Below are positions 5,461 through 7,790 of a DNA stretch of 7,790 bases, one piece after another. This DNA comes from an uncultured Collinsella sp. (GTDB lineage: Bacteria > Actinomycetota > Coriobacteriia > Coriobacteriales > Coriobacteriaceae). How positions within the stretch are numbered: the stretch's first letter is position 1; each line of letters starts with the position of its first letter. Under the pieces are notes generated by a model. The model did no database searches. It was not told where the DNA came from and worked only from the letters and a program-made list of their open reading frames with translations. A program made the translations under genes and the position numbers. Where the stretch lies: NCBI GenBank assembly GCA_902475825.1, contig CABSBA010000070.1:1-7790 (forward strand). The letters are read 5' to 3'.

Positions 5461-5500
5461 ATTTGGGTAGACTCTTGGGGTGTAAACGGCTATCGATAGT
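5461..5500 (+). promoter_or_regulatory. Probable rnr promoter region with a CTATCGATAG palindrome
   Basis: A terminator lies upstream, so rnr needs its own promoter here or within repeat C. TAGACT (5468-5473) fits a -10 of the TAnnnT type and would start transcription near 5480, but no good -35 is seen. Reading TAGACT instead as a -35 with TATCGA (5491-5496) as -10 gives 17-base spacing, but transcription would then begin inside the Shine-Dalgarno. The perfect palindrome CTATCGATAG (5490-5499) directly before AAGGAGG could bind a regulator. Confidence 0.3.
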
Positions 5501-5511
5501 AAGGAGGCGCC

Positions 5512-7647
5512 ATGGGGCGCAATAACAAACATAAGCGTAGCGCACGCAATAAACGCGGGCCGGTGCGCAGCGATCGTCGTCCGAGCATGACTGGCCGCGT
5601 GCAGCTCCATGAGCACAGCGCTTATGTCGTGACCGACAACGGCGATTACAAGGTCATGGGTCGCGGTAAGCGTGAGATTATGGACGGCGATACCGTGGCC
5701 GTAAGCATCAAGGCGGGACCGCGTGGGGATCGTCGTGCCGTGATTGAGGGCGTCATCGAGCGTGCCGCCATCAGCGTGGTGGGTACGTATCAGACGGCCG
5801 GCCCGCTTGGTGTGATCGAGCCGCTCGATTCTCGCCTTAAGGCCGATTTCTTTATTTTGCCCGAGGACACTTCAGCGGAGCGCCTGGGTGTTCATCCTGG
5901 CGATGCCGTCGTCGCGCGCATTCTGACCTACCCGACGCGCTTAGAGTCAGGCACGGTGACTCTTGAGCGCCGTATCGGCGGTGACGATGCGCCCGATCTG
6001 GGCGTCCAATATGTTATGGCGCGCTATGGCTATACCGACAGCTACCCCGAGGCGGCGCTGGCAGAGGCAGAGGCGCTTTCGCTCGATGTGGCCTCGGCGC
6101 TCAAGGACCCGCTCCGCCGAGACCTGCGCGACCGCTTTGTCATTACGATTGACCCGGTCGACGCGCGCGACTTTGACGACGCCATCTCGCTGGAGCGCAC
6201 GCCCGAGGGCGGCTATAAGCTGGGCGTGCATATCGCCGACGTTTCGCATTATGTTGCCTGGGACGGGCATATCGACCTGGAGGCCCGCCATCGCACGACG
6301 TCGGTGTACCTTGCCGACCGCGTGCTTCCCATGTTGCCCGAGCGCCTGTCGAACGATTTGTGCTCGCTGCGTCCCGACGAGGACCGCCTGGCGTTTACCG
6401 TCGACATTGAGCTCGACGCGCAGGGTCGCGTGCGCTATTACGATCCCTATCCCAGCGTGATCCGCTCGCGCGTGCGCATGGACTACGACGGCGCCGAGGC
6501 GCTGCTGGTACGTGCCGGTGCGGTGGAGTATTCGGTGCTGGAGGGTGCCGCCGAGGATGTTGCCGCGGTTGAAGCGTCGCGCGAGGAAGCGCTCGAGCGC
6601 GGGCTTGCGTGCGAGGAAACCGCTCGCGGCTATAACGTCGATTTGGGGGATTTCCTCATAGCTGCCAACGAGCTCGCCGAGCTTCGCCGTCGTATTCGTC
6701 GCGCACGCGGTTCGGTCGACTTTGATACGGCCGAGATCCGTGCACTGTTGGACGAGGACGGTGTGCCCGTGCAGATCGTGGCCCGTGAGCGCTCGTGCGC
6801 CACATCGCTGATTGAGGAAGCCATGCTGCTGGCCAACGAGTGCGTGGCGGAGTGGCTGGCCGACCGCGATATCGAGGCCTGCTATCGCGTGCACGACGAC
6901 CCCAGTCCCGACAGCCTGCACGGTGCCGCCGTGGCGCTGGCACAGCTGGGTATCATCGATGACCGTCGCGCGGCAGGCATTGCTCTGGGAAGCCCCGACG
7001 AGCTGCAGGCGGCGGTTGATGCCGCAGCCGGTACGGCCAACGCGCCGCTCGTCAACACGCTCCTTTTGCGCAGCATGCAGCGTGCGCTGTATAAGCCTCG
7101 CAACGAGGGCCACTTTGCGCTCGCTGCGCCGTGCTACTGCCACTTTACAAGCCCCATTCGCCGTTATCCCGATCTGGTGGTGCATCGCGTGCTTAAGCTG
7201 CAGCTGGCATACGAGCAGCTGGGTGGAAAAGACGCCTTGGTGCGTACGCCGAGGTTGATCGGAAAAGGCAGAGAGTCGCTTCCGCGCATCCTGCCGCAAA
7301 TCTGTCGCGCGTGCAGCGATGCCGAGCGTGCGGCCGACGCTGCCAGCCATGCGACGCAAAAAATCAAGATTGCGCAGTACTACGAGGACCGCCTGGGCGA
7401 GCGCTATGCCGGAACGGTCTCGTGGGTCAGCAGCATGGGGCTATTCGTGCGTCTCGATCTGACGCAGGTCGAGGGGCTGGTTTCCATTAAGAGCTTGGGT
7501 AACGAGTGGTTTGAGTTTGATGAGGACGCGCTCACGTTGACGGGTGCCGACACGGGGCGTCGTTTTGAGTTGGGCCAGCGCGTGATTATCGAGGTCTCGC
7601 GCGTCAACACTACTCGCGGACATTTGGACTTTAAGCTCATTCATTAA
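5512..7647 (+). CDS. rnr: Ribonuclease R (RNB-family 3'-5' exoribonuclease)
   Basis: RNase R degrades RNA processively from the 3' end, including structured RNA, and in many bacteria works with tmRNA/SmpB in quality control. Order along the 711 residues: a very basic N terminus (1-24, many Lys/Arg), cold-shock-type RNA-binding domains (about 25-155), the RNB catalytic domain (about 205-565) and an S1 domain (about 629-709). The active-site motif IDPVDARDFDDAIS (213-226) keeps the four metal-binding aspartates Asp214, Asp220, Asp222 and Asp223; FTSPIRRYPDLVVHR (545-559) is the conserved late RNB motif. The protein is shorter than E. coli RNase R (813 residues): I see neither the N-terminal helix-turn-helix domain nor a lysine-rich C-terminal tail. 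RNase II is less likely because the S1-RNB layout and basic N terminus look like RNase R. The start ATG has AAGGAGG (5501-5507) four bases upstream. No smpB is seen right after it. Confidence 0.94.
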   Translation: MGRNNKHKRSARNKRGPVRSDRRPSMTGRVQLHEHSAYVVTDNGDYKVMGRGKREIMDGDTVAVSIKAGPRGDRRAVIEGVIERAAISVVGTYQTAGPLGVIEPLDSRLKADFFILPEDTSAERLGVHPGDAVVARILTYPTRLESGTVTLERRIGGDDAPDLGVQYVMARYGYTDSYPEAALAEAEALSLDVASALKDPLRRDLRDRFVITIDPVDARDFDDAISLERTPEGGYKLGVHIADVSHYVAWDGHIDLEARHRTTSVYLADRVLPMLPERLSNDLCSLRPDEDRLAFTVDIELDAQGRVRYYDPYPSVIRSRVRMDYDGAEALLVRAGAVEYSVLEGAAEDVAAVEASREEALERGLACEETARGYNVDLGDFLIAANELAELRRRIRRARGSVDFDTAEIRALLDEDGVPVQIVARERSCATSLIEEAMLLANECVAEWLADRDIEACYRVHDDPSPDSLHGAAVALAQLGIIDDRRAAGIALGSPDELQAAVDAAAGTANAPLVNTLLLRSMQRALYKPRNEGHFALAAPCYCHFTSPIRRYPDLVVHRVLKLQLAYEQLGGKDALVRTPRLIGKGRESLPRILPQICRACSDAERAADAASHATQKIKIAQYYEDRLGERYAGTVSWVSSMGLFVRLDLTQVEGLVSIKSLGNEWFEFDEDALTLTGADTGRRFELGQRVIIEVSRVNTTRGHLDFKLIH

Positions 7648-7676
7648 CCGGCACGGAGTGAGTATCGGCAGAGCGT

Positions 7677-7706
7677 AGAGGGCGGTCTTTCGGGGCCGCC
7701 CTCTTT
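7677..7706 (+). terminator. Terminator of rnr with UUCG tetraloop
   Basis: A 12-pair stem (7677-7688 with 7693-7704, including two G-U pairs) is closed by a TTCG loop (7689-7692) and followed by a short T run (7704-7706). It lies 29 bases after the rnr stop, so rnr is probably a single-gene transcript. The U-tract is short but the tetraloop makes the hairpin very stable. Confidence 0.82.
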
Positions 7707-7790
7707 GCGTGTCTCTTGATTACCCTGCCATGATTACCGACGGTGCGCTACTACCTCACGTTGGAACAGGAATTGACCTCCGCAGGCGTG
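7707..7790. other. Window-end sequence, no confident gene
   Basis: A GTG at 7743 opens a frame that runs to the window edge (VRYYLTLEQELTSAGV, mostly G/C third positions) after an in-frame stop at 7731, but it has no Shine-Dalgarno. A second frame from ATG 7730 also stays open and looks less coding-like. TTGACC at 7773-7778 could be a -35 box whose -10 would lie outside the window. None of these can be decided from 84 bases. Confidence 0.2.

Noticed and set aside
5947..7359. Long open frame on the minus strand within rnr (470 codons)
   Set aside because: It is a mirror frame of a high-GC gene; the plus-strand RNase R carries all catalytic motifs and the mirror product shows no family features.

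Overview
The window looks like chromosomal DNA from a high-GC actinobacterium. The gene set (split transketolase, ftsE-ftsX, RNase R), the strong C/G bias at third codon positions and the style of the intergenic repeats suggest a Coriobacteriia (Collinsella-like) gut organism. That taxonomic placement is inference from general familiarity; nothing in the window proves it.

Layout: (1) 53-1826, plus strand: a two-gene operon encoding the N- and C-terminal halves of transketolase, one base apart, ending in a hairpin terminator at 1875-1906. (2) 1908-2836: an inserted-looking segment with lower GC. It holds one minus-strand gene (1948-2679) for a zinc-ribbon, single-pass membrane protein of unknown function, bracketed by two copies of a palindromic repeat (arm core AGTTGCGGTGAAAT). 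The copy at the gene's 3' end overlaps the coding region and writes the last residues of the protein. (3) 2837-3190: a gene-free stretch with several small inverted repeats, a 123-base nested inverted repeat (2965-3087) with perfect 28-bp arms, and then the likely ftsE promoter. (4) 3191-5318: ftsE and ftsX, overlapping by 14 bases, encoding the ATPase and membrane subunit of the cell-division ABC complex. This FtsE carries an unusual N-terminal extension of about 170 residues rich in Pro, Ala and Gln. A strong terminator follows at 5343-5376. (5) 5377-5460: a third type of nested inverted repeat, directly abutting the terminator. (6) 5512-7647: rnr (RNase R), a 3'-5' exoribonuclease, with its own ribosome binding site and a UUCG-tetraloop terminator. 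(7) The last 84 bases hold no confident gene.

The transketolase, FtsEX and RNase R genes are ordinary core functions (pentose phosphate carbon shuffling, divisome-coupled cell-wall hydrolysis control, RNA turnover). The points worth a second look are the extended FtsE, the repeat-bracketed membrane gene whose stop codon lies in a repeat hairpin, and the concentration of three different palindromic element types in under 4 kb. I do not see evidence of a defence system, CRISPR array, transposase, rRNA or tRNA here.
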